Source: Nocardioides guangzhouensis (GTDB lineage Bacteria > Actinomycetota > Actinomycetes > Propionibacteriales > Nocardioidaceae). Taken from it: DNA of 64,000 nt. The DNA is taken from contig NZ_SDKM01000017.1 of assembly GCF_004519545.1 (NCBI RefSeq), positions 44,594-108,593 of the forward strand, written 5' to 3'. The position numbers and the translations under genes were made by a program. This document shows positions 8,468 through 16,831 of this stretch, in pieces. Under the pieces are notes generated by a model. That model saw only the letters and a program-made list of their open reading frames with translations. It ran no database searches and had not been told where the DNA came from. The number at the start of each line of letters is the position of its first letter. Position 1 is the stretch's first letter.

Positions 8468-10240
8468 ATGATCCGCCTGCCGATCGAGGGTGAGCACTTC
8501 GGACGCTACCGGCTGCTGCGCCTGCTCGGCCGGGGCGGCATGGGTGTCGTCTACCAGGCCCGCGACACCACGCTCGAACGCGAGGTCGCGCTCAAGCTGG
8601 TGGTCCCGCACCTCGCCGGCGACGAGGGCTTTCGCGCCCGCTTCCAGCACGAGGCCGCGGTGCTGGCCCGGCTCGACTCCCCGCGCATCGTGCGCATCTA
8701 CGACCACGGCGAGCACGACGGGATGCTCTACCTCGTCACCCAGCTCGTCCGGGGCGGCGACCTGCTCCGACTGATCCAGCGCGAGGGCAGCCTGCCGCCT
8801 GCCCTCGCGACGAACGTGATGGCGCAGGCCGTCGAGGGCCTGTGCGACGCCCACGCGGTCGGCGTCGTCCACCGCGACATCAAGCCCGCCAACGTGCTGC
8901 TGCGCGAGCGCGGCCGCGAGCTCGAGGCGTTCCTCTGCGACTTCGGCATCGCCACCACCCCCGGCGCCGACCTGTCCTGCACCGGCACCGTCGCCGGCTC
9001 GCTGCCCTACATGGCCCCGGAGCGGCACCAGGGCGAGGACGCCGGCGAGCAGGGCGACGTCTACGCCGCGGGCTGCCTGTTCTGGCACGCCCTGACCGGC
9101 ACCGCGCCGTACGCCGGCTCGGACGTCGAGGTCGCCATGGCCCACCTCCAGGCGGCGATCCCGCAGCTGCCCGGCAAGGACGCCTACAGCTCGGCGGTCA
9201 ACGCGATCCTGCGCAGGGCGATGGCCAAGGACCGCGCCAGGCGCTACCCCACCGCCCGCTCGCTGCACCGCGACCTCCTCGCTGCCGCCGCGCTGGCCCC
9301 GGACGCGATCACGCTGCCCGGCGCGACCGCGATCCGCCAGCAGGTCGTGCTCGGCACCCGGCGGCGCCGCTGGCTGCCCGCCACGGTCGTCGCCGCCGCC
9401 TCGCTCGCGGTGCTCGGGACGGCGGTCGTCGCCGGAGGTGCGATGGGTGGCTCCGACCGGCGGGAGAGTGCCGACGCGGCCGGCGGGATGCCCGGCACCA
9501 CGGCCGCCGCGGTGGACGCCGCCCCGGTCATCGAGCGGCCGGTCCTGGTGCCGCGCAGCTCCCCGGTCGACCCGCCGACCTGGCGATTCGACGCCGTGGC
9601 GCCCCGCAGCGAACGACGCGACTCCGGGGACGGCCCGGTGCTCGAGGTGCCCGGCACCGACCCCGATCCCGGGCCGAGCCGCGCCCCGGAGCGGGACCGC
9701 AGCACCCGCTCGCCCCAGCCCGGACCGACCGAGACCCGGACCACCACGGCGCCGCCGGCGTACAGCTACCGCTGCTGGGACGGCACGAAGACCTACCGGT
9801 ACGCCGACTGCACGGCGCCCACCGGCCGCAGCGGCGCCGCCTGGGTGTTCTCCAGCTTCGACGGCCTCGGCTGCTCGGCGTACGACGTGCAGGCCAGCGC
9901 GGACCGCGAGTCCTGGATCTGCGGCTACGGCAACGACAACTACATCACCTTCACCCGCTGGCGTGACCCCCAGTCAGCGAAGGCCTACTACCGCGAGTGG
10001 TTCAGCGCGAGCTACCTCACCCAGCGCGCGTGGTACCGCAGCGGCGTGCGGCACGGGGTCCACCTCTACGGGCGCCACGGCAGGTCCGGCAACCGCCGCT
10101 GGCGCGACGTCCACATCTACGAGAAGCAGCCCTGGACGGTGGCCGTGAACGCGACCTCCATGGACGCCCGCGACCGGGGCGTCGCCAAGGTGCGGGGCTA
10201 CCGGCTCCCCAGCCGGCTCAAGGGCGTCCCCCTCTCCTGA
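8468..10240 (+). CDS. Transmembrane serine/threonine protein kinase with Cys-containing sensor domain
   Basis: A 590-aa Hanks-type kinase. Residues 10-270 hold the kinase domain: glycine loop GRGGMGVVY (21-29), catalytic lysine K43, HRDIKPANVLL at about 136, DFG at about 158 and a GSLPYMAPE activation-loop end. A single membrane helix spans about residues 297-325, followed by a Pro/Thr-rich stalk and an extracytoplasmic domain (about 415-590) with four cysteines (RCWDG, ADCTAP, LGCSAY, WICGYG) and many Trp/Tyr residues. It lacks PASTA repeats, so it is not a PknB orthologue; the C-terminal domain is not one I can name. Its stop codon begins a dispersed repeat, with a strong terminator about 90 bases further on. 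Confidence 0.9.
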   Translation: MIRLPIEGEHFGRYRLLRLLGRGGMGVVYQARDTTLEREVALKLVVPHLAGDEGFRARFQHEAAVLARLDSPRIVRIYDHGEHDGMLYLVTQLVRGGDLLRLIQREGSLPPALATNVMAQAVEGLCDAHAVGVVHRDIKPANVLLRERGRELEAFLCDFGIATTPGADLSCTGTVAGSLPYMAPERHQGEDAGEQGDVYAAGCLFWHALTGTAPYAGSDVEVAMAHLQAAIPQLPGKDAYSSAVNAILRRAMAKDRARRYPTARSLHRDLLAAAALAPDAITLPGATAIRQQVVLGTRRRRWLPATVVAAASLAVLGTAVVAGGAMGGSDRRESADAAGGMPGTTAAAVDAAPVIERPVLVPRSSPVDPPTWRFDAVAPRSERRDSGDGPVLEVPGTDPDPGPSRAPERDRSTRSPQPGPTETRTTTAPPAYSYRCWDGTKTYRYADCTAPTGRSGAAWVFSSFDGLGCSAYDVQASADRESWICGYGNDNYITFTRWRDPQSAKAYYREWFSASYLTQRAWYRSGVRHGVHLYGRHGRSGNRRWRDVHIYEKQPWTVAVNATSMDARDRGVAKVRGYRLPSRLKGVPLS

Positions 10241-10280
10241 CCCGTTGAGTTGCGCCCCGCTGCTCGTCGAGTTGCGCCTC
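10238..10280. repeat. Dispersed GTTGAGTTGCGCC repeat, copy 1
   Basis: TGACCCGTTGAGTTGCGCC starts on the stop codon of the kinase gene (10238-10256), and GTCGAGTTGCGCCTC follows at 10266-10280. The same 19-mer with one change lies on the stop codon region of an unrelated gene at 28260-28278. This is a short dispersed extragenic element rather than part of either gene. Confidence 0.65.
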
Positions 10281-10330
10281 CCGAGGTGTTCAGCCGCGCC
10301 TCGCTGCGCGTGTGGGGCCCCCGGAACGCG

Positions 10331-10366
10331 GTCGGGCCCCGCACCCCCAGGGGTGCGGGGCCCGAC
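10331..10366. terminator. Bidirectional-type hairpin terminator
   Basis: A perfect inverted repeat with 17-bp arms (10331-10347 and 10350-10366, arm GTCGGGCCCCGCACCCC) and a 2-base loop. It sits between the convergent kinase and DUF6458 genes and can serve both. It lacks a clear T-run, as is common in GC-rich actinobacteria. Confidence 0.75.
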
Positions 10367-10374
10367 TCGACGGC

Positions 10375-10599
10375 TCAGACGGTCGGCGGCGGGCGACGGT
10401 CGTCGACCACCGTCGTGCGACGCGTGCGCTGCTGGTTCATGACCAGCGCGAGCACGATCGCCAGCACGCCGACGACGATGAAGATCCAGCCCAGCGTGTC
10501 CGAGGCGATCGCGTTGTCGATGGCCGCCGGCAGGTCGATCGCGCCGAGCGCCAGGATCAGCCCGATGACCAGCAGGACGATGCCGATTCCGATACCCAT
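10375..10599 (-). CDS. Small two-helix membrane protein (DUF6458-like)
   Basis: A 74-aa protein with two hydrophobic helices (about residues 2-20 and 32-52) separated by IDLPAAIDNAIASDTLG, then a basic tail with QQRTRRT and a Pro-rich end. This is the layout of the small DUF6458 family of actinobacteria, whose function is unknown. ATG at 10599 has AAGGAG upstream with good spacing, so longer versions are rejected. It is monocistronic and converges with the kinase gene. Confidence 0.78.
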   Translation of the reverse strand: MGIGIGIVLLVIGLILALGAIDLPAAIDNAIASDTLGWIFIVVGVLAIVLALVMNQQRTRRTTVVDDRRPPPTV

Positions 10600-10741
10600 C
10601 ACAGACTCCTTCGTGTCGTGGTGAACCGAGACCCTCGAGACGACGTACCCCATCCCGGCGCTCTCGAATCGTGACGGGTGAGTCGTGCTGGTCTCACTCG
10701 TCCACTGCCGGCTTCGTGTGGTCAGCGGCGGGTACGCCGGG

Positions 10742-12616
10742 TCAGAACGCGTCCTCGGAGAGGTCCATCACGGACAGGTCGACCGACTCGGCGATCGCGC
10801 GCTCCGCGGAGACCTTCGGCAGCACGGTCTGCGCGAAGAACTGCGCAGCGGCGACCTTGCCCTCGTAGAACGCCTGGTCCTTGCCGGCCGTGCCGTCGAG
10901 CTTCTCGAGCGCGATCTCGGCCTGGCGCAGCATCAGCCAGGAGCAGACGATGTCGCCGAGCACCATCAGCAGGCGGCTGGAGTTCAGCCCCACCTTGTAG
11001 ATGTTGCGCAGGTCGCCGCCCTCGGCGTTGACGTCCGCCGACATCAGGTCGTTGATCATCCGGCCGACGATCGCGTTGCCGTCCTCGAGCGCGGTCTTCA
11101 GCAGCTCCCGCTCGACCTTGAGGCGGCCGTTGCCGCCCTCGGACTGGAGGAACTTCTCGATCTCGCCGGCGAGGAAGCCCAGCGCCTGGGCCTGGTCCTT
11201 GACGATCTTGCGGAAGAACAGGTCCTGGCCCTGGATCGCGGTGGTGCCCTCGTAGAGGGTGTCGATCTTCGCGTCGCGGACGTACTGCTCGATGGGGTAC
11301 TCCTGCAGGAAGCCGGAGCCACCGAAGGTCTGCAGCGACTCGGTGCCGAGCAGCACCCACGAGCGCTCGGAGCCGTAGCCCTTCACGATGGGGAGCAGCA
11401 GGTCGTTGACCTTCTCCGCGAGCTCGTCGCGCTCTCCGGCGTGCTCGGCCAGCTGCACCTTGTCCTGCCAGGACGCGGTGTAGAGGACCAGCGCGCGCAT
11501 CGCCTCGGCGAACGACTTCTGCGTGAGCAGCGAGCGGCGCACGTCGGGGTGGTGGGTGATCGTCACCCGCGGCGCGGTCTTGTCCGCGGCCTGGGTGAGG
11601 TCCGCGCCCTGAACGCGGCTCCTGGCGTACTCGAGTGCGTTCAGGTAGCCGGTCGAGAGCGTCGCGATGGCCTTGGTACCGACCATCATCCGGGCGTTCT
11701 CGATGACCTGGAACATCTGCGCGATGCCGTTGTGCACCTCGCCGAGCAGCCAGCCCCTCGCCGGCTCGCCGCCGCCGACACCCGGGTCGCCGAAGGTGAC
11801 CTCGCAGGTGTTGGAGACCTTGATGCCCATCTTGTGCTCAACGTTCGTGACGTAGACGCCGTTGCGCTCGCCGGTCAGCTCGCCGCTCTCGTGGTCGAAG
11901 TGGAGCTTCGGGACCAGGAACAGCGAGAGGCCCTTGGTGCCGGGGCCGCCGGCGCCCTCGACGCCCGAGGGGCGGGCCAGCACCAGGTGCATGATGTTCT
12001 CGCTGAGGTCGCTCTCACCGGAAGTGATGAAGCGCTTGACGCCCTCGATGTTCCAGGAGCCGTCGTCGTTGGGGGTGGCCTTGGTGCGGCCGGCGCCGAC
12101 GTCGGAGCCGGCGTCCGGCTCGGTCAGGACCATGGTGGTGTTCCAGCCGCGCTCGACGATGATCTGCGCGATCCGCTTGTCGCGGTCGTTGCCGTTGCGG
12201 TGCACGACGCCCGCGAACGCCGGGCCGGCGCCGTACATCCAGACCGGGGCGTTGGAGCCGAGCACCAGCTCGCCGATCGACCAGATCAGGCTGGAGGGGG
12301 CGGGGGTGCCGCCGAGGTCCTCGGAGACCTGCAGACGCCAGTACTCCGCGTCCATCCAGGCGTGGTAGCTCTTCTTGAACGACTCCGAGACGGGGGCGGT
12401 GTGGGTCTCCGGGTCGAAGACGGGCGGGTTGCGGTCGCTGTCCTCGTACGACGCCGCGAGGTCCTCGCGGGCCAGCCGGTCGACCTCGGCGAGGATCGAG
12501 CGTGCGGTCTCGCCATCGACCTCCTCGAACGGTCCGCTGCCGAGGACCTCGTCGCGCCGGAGCACCTCGAAGAGGTTGAACTCGATGTCACGGAGGTTGC
12601 TCTTGTAGTGGCTCAC
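10742..12616 (-). CDS. fadE5: Acyl-CoA dehydrogenase, FadE5 type
   Basis: A 624-aa flavoprotein that oxidises acyl-CoA to trans-2-enoyl-CoA, passing electrons to ETF. The start [18 protein letters not shown] and the stretches [32 protein letters not shown] and [23 protein letters not shown] match mycobacterial FadE5, including the extra C-terminal domain that makes this branch longer than ordinary 380-aa dehydrogenases. The glutamate of YEGTT is in the position of the catalytic base. GTG at 12616 is preceded by a GGTGGAG-like site. A dyad at 12644-12676 overlaps the likely promoter and half of it recurs upstream of the etfD-like gene, the expected electron acceptor route. Confidence 0.93.
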   Translation of the reverse strand: MSHYKSNLRDIEFNLFEVLRRDEVLGSGPFEEVDGETARSILAEVDRLAREDLAASYEDSDRNPPVFDPETHTAPVSESFKKSYHAWMDAEYWRLQVSEDLGGTPAPSSLIWSIGELVLGSNAPVWMYGAGPAFAGVVHRNGNDRDKRIAQIIVERGWNTTMVLTEPDAGSDVGAGRTKATPNDDGSWNIEGVKRFITSGESDLSENIMHLVLARPSGVEGAGGPGTKGLSLFLVPKLHFDHESGELTGERNGVYVTNVEHKMGIKVSNTCEVTFGDPGVGGGEPARGWLLGEVHNGIAQMFQVIENARMMVGTKAIATLSTGYLNALEYARSRVQGADLTQAADKTAPRVTITHHPDVRRSLLTQKSFAEAMRALVLYTASWQDKVQLAEHAGERDELAEKVNDLLLPIVKGYGSERSWVLLGTESLQTFGGSGFLQEYPIEQYVRDAKIDTLYEGTTAIQGQDLFFRKIVKDQAQALGFLAGEIEKFLQSEGGNGRLKVERELLKTALEDGNAIVGRMINDLMSADVNAEGGDLRNIYKVGLNSSRLLMVLGDIVCSWLMLRQAEIALEKLDGTAGKDQAFYEGKVAAAQFFAQTVLPKVSAERAIAESVDLSVMDLSEDAF

Positions 12617-12643
12617 TGCTCCACCTTCTCCACTCGGGGTCGT

Positions 12644-12676
12644 TTGTTACCGGAAGGTTCTACTCATCGGTAACAA
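12644..12676. promoter_or_regulatory. Putative TetR-type operator of fadE5
   Basis: Inverted repeat TTGTTACCG (12644-12652) and CGGTAACAA (12668-12676), 15-base spacer, 28 bp upstream of the fadE5 start. The right part, CTACTCATCGGTAAC (12660-12674), is itself a near-palindrome and matches 12 of 15 bases with a site upstream of the EtfD-like gene. Placement and symmetry suggest a repressor site; the regulator is not in this window. Confidence 0.5.
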
Positions 12677-12893
12677 GAACGATCATGCCTCGCTGAGGGC
12701 ACGCACGCAAGCAACGTGGCCACCGCCACCGGTCTGGACCTTCGGTAGGGACCTCTCGAAGAGTCGCGTTCGCCCGCTCTGACCTCGCCGTCGGCGGGAC
12801 CGAGCACCTCGCCGTCCACGTCGCCGTCGAGGGCCGCCCAACGGTCAGGGCGCGTCGAAGTGACCTAATCAGACAAACATGCTCTAATGAGTC

Positions 12894-12907
12894 GAGTTAA
12901 TTGATTT
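12894..12907 (+). promoter_or_regulatory. Putative Rrf2-family operator upstream of the exporter gene
   Basis: GAGTTAATTGATTT lies 65 bp upstream of the exporter start. The element GAGTTGGTCGACTT occurs 18 bp upstream of the Rrf2 regulator gene; both fit GAGTTRRTYGAYTT. A shared, partly symmetrical site at a transport gene and its adjacent regulator is the usual pattern of local autoregulation. Confidence 0.45.
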
Positions 12908-12972
12908 GATCGCCAGAGTGCGCTTGGTCGCTGTGGGAGCGGCCGCACTCCGACGAAGGGACTGGCAGAACC

Positions 12973-13869
12973 ATGCGCAAGCTCATCGTGCTCGCGTTCG
13001 TGGGCCTGGTCGCGCAGCTGATCGACGGCTCGCTCGGCATGGCGTACGGCGTGACCTCCTCGACCCTGTTGCTGGCCGCGGGCGTGGCCCCGGCCGCCGC
13101 TTCCGCCGCCGTGCACTTCTCCGAGATCGGCACCTCGCTGGTCTCCGGCTTCTCGCACCACAAGCTCGGCAACGTCGACTGGCGGACCGTCACCATCCTG
13201 GCCGTGCCCGGCTTCGTCGGCGCCTTCGCCGGCGCGACGTTCCTCGCCAGCCTGCCCGGCGACGAGGCCAAGCCCTGGGTGGCCGGCATCCTGCTCGGCC
13301 TCGGCATCTACGTGATCTACCGCTTCCTGCGCCTCGGCGGGCGACGGCCGCAGTTCAAGGCCCACCCCTCGCCGTACTTCCTCGCCCCGATGGGCGTCGT
13401 CGGCGGCGCCCTCGACTCCATCGGCGGCGGTGGCTGGGGCCCGGTCGGCACCACCACGCTGCTCTCGTCCGGCCGGCTCGAGCCCCGCAAGGTGGTCGGC
13501 TCCATCGACACCTCCGAGTTCGTGGTCGCGGTCGGCGGCTCGCTCGGCTTCCTGTTCGCGCTCGGCTCGCAGGGCATCGAGTGGGGGTACGCCGCGGCGC
13601 TGCTGGTCGGCGGTGTGGTCGCCGCCCCGGTCGCGGCGTGGCTGGTCAAGCACCTCGCTGCCCGGGTCCTCGGCGTCGCGGCCGGCGGCCTGATCATCCT
13701 CACCAACTCCAAGACCATCCTCGAGGCCCTCGGCGCCACCGGCGCCACGGTCGGCCTGGTCGCCGCGGTCCTCGCCGTCCTGTGGATCACCGGCATCGTC
13801 TGGGCGGTCGCCCAGGAGCGCCGCTCCCGCGAGGTCGCGGAGCTCGAGAAGGAGCTTGCCTCGGTCTGA
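12973..13869 (+). CDS. TauE/SafE-family sulfite or organosulfur exporter
   Basis: A 298-aa membrane protein with about eight hydrophobic helices. The N-terminal repeat MRKLIVLAFVGLVAQLIDG with GMAYGVTSSTLLL and the second repeat GGALDSIGGGGWGPVGTT are the two conserved glycine-rich signatures of TauE/SafE permeases, which export sulfite, sulfoacetate or related anions. It is followed by an Rrf2 regulator that shares an operator-like element with it, which supports a role in sulfur metabolism. The exported compound is not identifiable. Upstream purine-rich sequence is only a weak ribosome site. Confidence 0.87.
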   Translation: MRKLIVLAFVGLVAQLIDGSLGMAYGVTSSTLLLAAGVAPAAASAAVHFSEIGTSLVSGFSHHKLGNVDWRTVTILAVPGFVGAFAGATFLASLPGDEAKPWVAGILLGLGIYVIYRFLRLGGRRPQFKAHPSPYFLAPMGVVGGALDSIGGGGWGPVGTTTLLSSGRLEPRKVVGSIDTSEFVVAVGGSLGFLFALGSQGIEWGYAAALLVGGVVAAPVAAWLVKHLAARVLGVAAGGLIILTNSKTILEALGATGATVGLVAAVLAVLWITGIVWAVAQERRSREVAELEKELASV

Positions 13870-13921
13870 GGCGGACCTCTCACCCACGGACCCGTCACCA
13901 CGGGGACGCGCCGGTGTCGCG

Positions 13922-13946
13922 CACGACGCGGCACCGGTGCGTCGTG
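13922..13946. terminator. Hairpin after the exporter gene
   Basis: CACGACGC (13922-13929) pairs with GCGTCGTG (13939-13946) around a 9-base loop, 53 bp past the exporter stop. Without a T-run it is a probable rather than certain terminator. Confidence 0.4.
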
Positions 13947-13958
13947 TCCGTATCGAGT

Positions 13959-13972
13959 GAGTTGGTCGACTT
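13959..13972 (+). promoter_or_regulatory. Putative autoregulatory site of the Rrf2 gene
   Basis: GAGTTGGTCGACTT, ending 18 bp before the regulator start, matches the element upstream of the exporter in all fixed positions of GAGTTRRTYGAYTT and contains an AGT-N6-ACT dyad. Confidence 0.45.
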
Positions 13973-13990
13973 TTCTGAGACACTGGCGCC

Positions 13991-14449
13991 ATGCGAGTGT
14001 CCGCGAAGTCCGACTACGCCCTCCGCGCCCTCATCGAGATGGCCGGGCGGGCCGACAGCTCACCGGTGAGCGCCGAGGAGCTCGGCCGCCTCCAGGACAT
14101 CCCGCACGGTTTCCTCCAGGCGATCCTCGCCGACCTCCGCCGGGCCGGCGTCGTGGTCTCCCAGCGCGGCCAGTCGGGCGGCTGGCGCCTGGCCGGCAAG
14201 CCCGAGGCGATCAGCGTCGCCGACGTGATCCGCGCGGTGGACGGCCCGCTGGTCTCCGTCTACGGCCTGCGTCCCGAGGCGGTCACCTACAACGAGCGCG
14301 CCGACGTCCTCCAGCACGTGTGGATCGCCGCCCGTCGCTCGCTGCGCGACGTGTTCGAGCAGGTCACCATCGCCGACCTGGCCGCCCGCGAGCTGCCGGA
14401 CGCGGTCACCTCCCGCACCGCCGACGAGGACGCCTGGCAGCCGCACTGA
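13991..14449 (+). CDS. Rrf2-family transcriptional regulator (CymR-like, no cysteines)
   Basis: A 152-aa winged-helix regulator. It starts MRVSAKSDYALRALIEMA, the conserved Rrf2 first helix, and has the recognition-helix region IPHGFLQAILADLRRAGVV and the wing SQRGQSGGWRL. The whole protein contains no cysteine, so it cannot bind the [Fe-S] cluster used by IscR, NsrR or RsrR; CymR-type members also lack the cluster and sense sulfur status through a protein partner. Together with the TauE/SafE neighbour this suggests control of sulfur or cysteine metabolism. The C-terminal DEDAWQPH tail is unstructured. It converges with the DUF2461 gene. Confidence 0.88.
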   Translation: MRVSAKSDYALRALIEMAGRADSSPVSAEELGRLQDIPHGFLQAILADLRRAGVVVSQRGQSGGWRLAGKPEAISVADVIRAVDGPLVSVYGLRPEAVTYNERADVLQHVWIAARRSLRDVFEQVTIADLAARELPDAVTSRTADEDAWQPH

Positions 14450-14462
14450 CCGCCCGGCTGCC

Positions 14463-15110
14463 TCAGCGGCCGGCGGTCCGCTCGGCCACCCACTCCACGA
14501 ACGGGCGCAGCGTGCGCCAGTCGTCGCGGACCATGTCCAGCATCGCGGGAGTGTGGATCACCGGCTCGAACCCGTGGCTGCGCGTGAGCGTGAGCGACTT
14601 GTGCCGGAGCAGCCCGATCCGCGGGTGCTGCTGGTCGTAGCCGCGGGGCGTGGTCTTGAGCGTCTCGCCACCGACCGTCCAGCCGCCGTCCTCGAGCCCG
14701 GTCACGATCCGCTCGAGCTCGGTGCCGGTCCGCTCGTCGTCGATGGCGGCCCGGACCGCGGCCAGCCCCGCGGGGCTGGCCTCGTAGAAGCCGGCCCCGG
14801 TGCGCACGCCCCGCGCCGACAGCTCGACGTACCACCCGGTGGCCGAGGCCACGGGCACGTAGGCGCCCTGGTGCGTCTTGTACGGCGTCTTGTCCTTCGC
14901 GAACCGGACGTCGCGGTAGGGGCGGAACACCTTGGCGGTGCCGAACTCCTCGGCCAGCGCCTCTGTCAACGCGGCCATCGGTGCCTTGACGGCCTCGTTG
15001 TAGACGGCCTTGTGCGCCTCCCAGAACGACTTGGTGTTGTCGACCTCGAGGTCGTCGTAGAAGTCGAGCGCCGCGACGGGGAACCCCTCGAACTGTGCTG
15101 GCTGGGTCAC
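14463..15110 (-). CDS. DUF2461 (TIGR02453) family protein
   Basis: A 215-aa protein with the DUF2461 hallmarks: FYDDLEVDNTKSFWEAHKAVY near the N-terminus, RDVRFAKDKTPYKTHQGA in the middle and a C-terminal region with TTPRGYDQQHPRIGLLRHKSL. The family is widespread and has no established function. The GTG start at 15110 overlaps the stop of the upstream fusion gene (GTGA), so it lies in an operon with that gene and the OsmC gene. Confidence 0.85.
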   Translation of the reverse strand: MTQPAQFEGFPVAALDFYDDLEVDNTKSFWEAHKAVYNEAVKAPMAALTEALAEEFGTAKVFRPYRDVRFAKDKTPYKTHQGAYVPVASATGWYVELSARGVRTGAGFYEASPAGLAAVRAAIDDERTGTELERIVTGLEDGGWTVGGETLKTTPRGYDQQHPRIGLLRHKSLTLTRSHGFEPVIHTPAMLDMVRDDWRTLRPFVEWVAERTAGR

Positions 15111-16831
15111 GCGGGAACGGTATCCGAGACCCGGAAGAGGTCGGCCTCGCCCAGCGGCGGCGCGGGCTCGAGGTCGATCCCGGATCCCGAGAGCAGGACG
15201 GTCGCCATCCGGGTGACCAGGAGCTCCCCGGGGACCGTGTGGGCGCCGAGCCGCACCGCGAGCTCCACGCCCGGACCCGCCACCGGGCCGCCGTCGGCGA
15301 CCTCGGCCACCGCCAGCCCGAGCGCCGCGTCGGAGACCCGCGCGAGCGCCGAACGGCCGGCGCGGACCGCCGTGGCCGGCCCGTCGAAGAGCACGACGAC
15401 GTCGCCGGCGGCGCTGTGCCGCAGCCGCCCGCCGGCCGCCACGAGGGCGTCGGCGAGGGCGGTCGCCTCGCGGCCCGCGGGGTGTGCCACCGCCGCCAGG
15501 GCGAGGTGGTGCGTCGGCGCCGGGGTGGACCGGATGAAGGGTTCCACGGCGTCCAGGATCTGGGCGGGGTCACCGGACACGAAGTGGTCGGCGCCGGTCA
15601 GGGCCACGAACCGCGCACCGGGGATCCGGTCGGCGAGGTAGCGGCCCTCCTCGATCGGGAACATCGGGTCCTGGTCCCGGTGCACGACGAGCGTCGGCAC
15701 CCGGACCGACCGCAGCAGGTCGCGCACGTCGACCAGGGAGTTCATGTCCATGAGCGCCCGGATCGTGCCCGGCGTGGCGGCGGCGGTCATCCGGCGTGCC
15801 CACCACTGCTGCATCGGCTCGTCGGCGGAGGGACAGCGCATCCGCAGGTCGGCGGTCCAGTCCCAGGTGTGCACGAGCCGCTCGGTGTACGCCGCGCGCT
15901 CGTCCTGGGTCTGGGCCCAGGGGTAGTCCTCGGCCCGGGTCCGCTTGGCGTAGGTCCCGTAGAGCACCAGCGAGGACACCCGCTCGGGGTGCGTGGCCGC
16001 CATCATCACGGCCATCGGGCCTCCCTCGGAGTAGCCGCAGAGGATCGCCCGTTCGGAACCGACCGCGTCCATGACCGCGAGGACGTCGTGCATGCGCGTC
16101 TCCAGGTCCGGGACCCCGGACGGCCGGTCCGACATCCCCGTGCCGCGCTTGTCGAAGCGGATCAGGCGGCCCATGGTGCCGAGCCGGTCGAGGAAGTAGG
16201 CGTGGCGTGGGTCCTCCCAGTCGAAGGCGAGGTGGGAGATGAAGCCGGGGATGAGCACGATGTCCAGGTCGCCGCTGCCGGTCACCTGGTGGGCGATGTG
16301 CAGTCCGTCGCTGACGGTGTAGCGGACCGGCCGGACGGGCGTCGGTGCCGCCGCGCGGCCGGGAGCGGTGGCCGGAGGGGGTGCGGCGGGCTCCCCGGCC
16401 GGCTCGACGACCCCGGCCACGAACCGGTAGCCCCGACCGTGGACGGTGCGGATCATCCGCTGGGACCGCCCGTCGTCGCCGAGGGCGCGGCGTACCTGCT
16501 TGATGCGGCTGGTCACCGCGGTCTCGCTCACGAAACGCCCGCCCCAGACGGTGTCCATGAGCTCCTCCTTGGGCACCACCCGCTCGCGGTTCCGGACCAG
16601 GTGCACGAGGACGTCGAAGGCCTGCGGCTCCAGCGGTACGCCGGTCCCGTCGCGCCGCAGCTCGAACAGCGTCTCGTCCAGCTCGAGGCGCCCGTCGAGG
16701 ATCAGGACCATGTCGTCATGCTCGCACGCCCCGGGACCGGTGCCGAGGGCTCCGCGTGCCGGGTCGCCCCCGGGACGAACGGGTCGGGGGAGCGACTCCG
16801 GCACGAGCCGGAGGTGGGTCTGGTCGTTCAC
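15107..16831 (-). CDS. OmpR-type winged helix / alpha-beta hydrolase / degenerate cyclase-like fusion
   Basis: A 574-aa three-part protein. Residues about 40-145 form an OmpR/PhoB-type DNA-binding domain (LEPQAFDVLVHLVRNRERVV, VWGGRFVSETAVTSRIKQVR, TVHGRGYRFV). Residues about 170-440 form an alpha/beta hydrolase with the nucleophile elbow GYSEGG, an Asp in HRDQDPMFP and a His in GADHFVSG. The last 130 residues, ending with PGELLVTRMATVLLSGSGI and LFRV, resemble the C-terminal half of class III nucleotide cyclases but lack obvious metal ligands. GTG at 16831 overlaps the OsmC stop (GTGA); ATG at 16711 is an alternative that starts directly at the DNA-binding domain. A ligand- or ester-sensing regulator is inferred. 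Confidence 0.78.
   Translation of the reverse strand: MNDQTHLRLVPESLPRPVRPGGDPARGALGTGPGACEHDDMVLILDGRLELDETLFELRRDGTGVPLEPQAFDVLVHLVRNRERVVPKEELMDTVWGGRFVSETAVTSRIKQVRRALGDDGRSQRMIRTVHGRGYRFVAGVVEPAGEPAAPPPATAPGRAAAPTPVRPVRYTVSDGLHIAHQVTGSGDLDIVLIPGFISHLAFDWEDPRHAYFLDRLGTMGRLIRFDKRGTGMSDRPSGVPDLETRMHDVLAVMDAVGSERAILCGYSEGGPMAVMMAATHPERVSSLVLYGTYAKRTRAEDYPWAQTQDERAAYTERLVHTWDWTADLRMRCPSADEPMQQWWARRMTAAATPGTIRALMDMNSLVDVRDLLRSVRVPTLVVHRDQDPMFPIEEGRYLADRIPGARFVALTGADHFVSGDPAQILDAVEPFIRSTPAPTHHLALAAVAHPAGREATALADALVAAGGRLRHSAAGDVVVLFDGPATAVRAGRSALARVSDAALGLAVAEVADGGPVAGPGVELAVRLGAHTVPGELLVTRMATVLLSGSGIDLEPAPPLGEADLFRVSDTVPA

Larger units (their letters stand above)
12617..12972. other. 356-bp intergenic region between fadE5 and the TauE/SafE gene
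   Basis: A divergent promoter region. The fadE5 side carries the inverted repeat at 12644-12676; the exporter side carries an AT-richer patch from about 12865 with the Rrf2-type element at 12894-12907. Between about 12690 and 12860 I see no gene, RNA or strong hairpin. Confidence 0.6.

Noticed and set aside
6443..9268. Very long reverse-strand reading frame (941 codons) opposite the NHL and kinase genes
   Set aside because: It is antisense to two well-supported genes and its translation is His/Arg/Gly/Val-rich without domains, the usual GC-bias shadow. The same applies to long frames opposite the symporter (26180-28102), EtfD (36862-38823), the M19-like gene (44434-48081) and the GT2-TagF gene (58497-62165).
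8468..10240. PknB orthologue
   Set aside because: No PASTA repeats are present; the outer domain is different.
13991..14449. Iron-sulfur-sensing IscR/NsrR regulator
   Set aside because: The protein has no cysteine residue.
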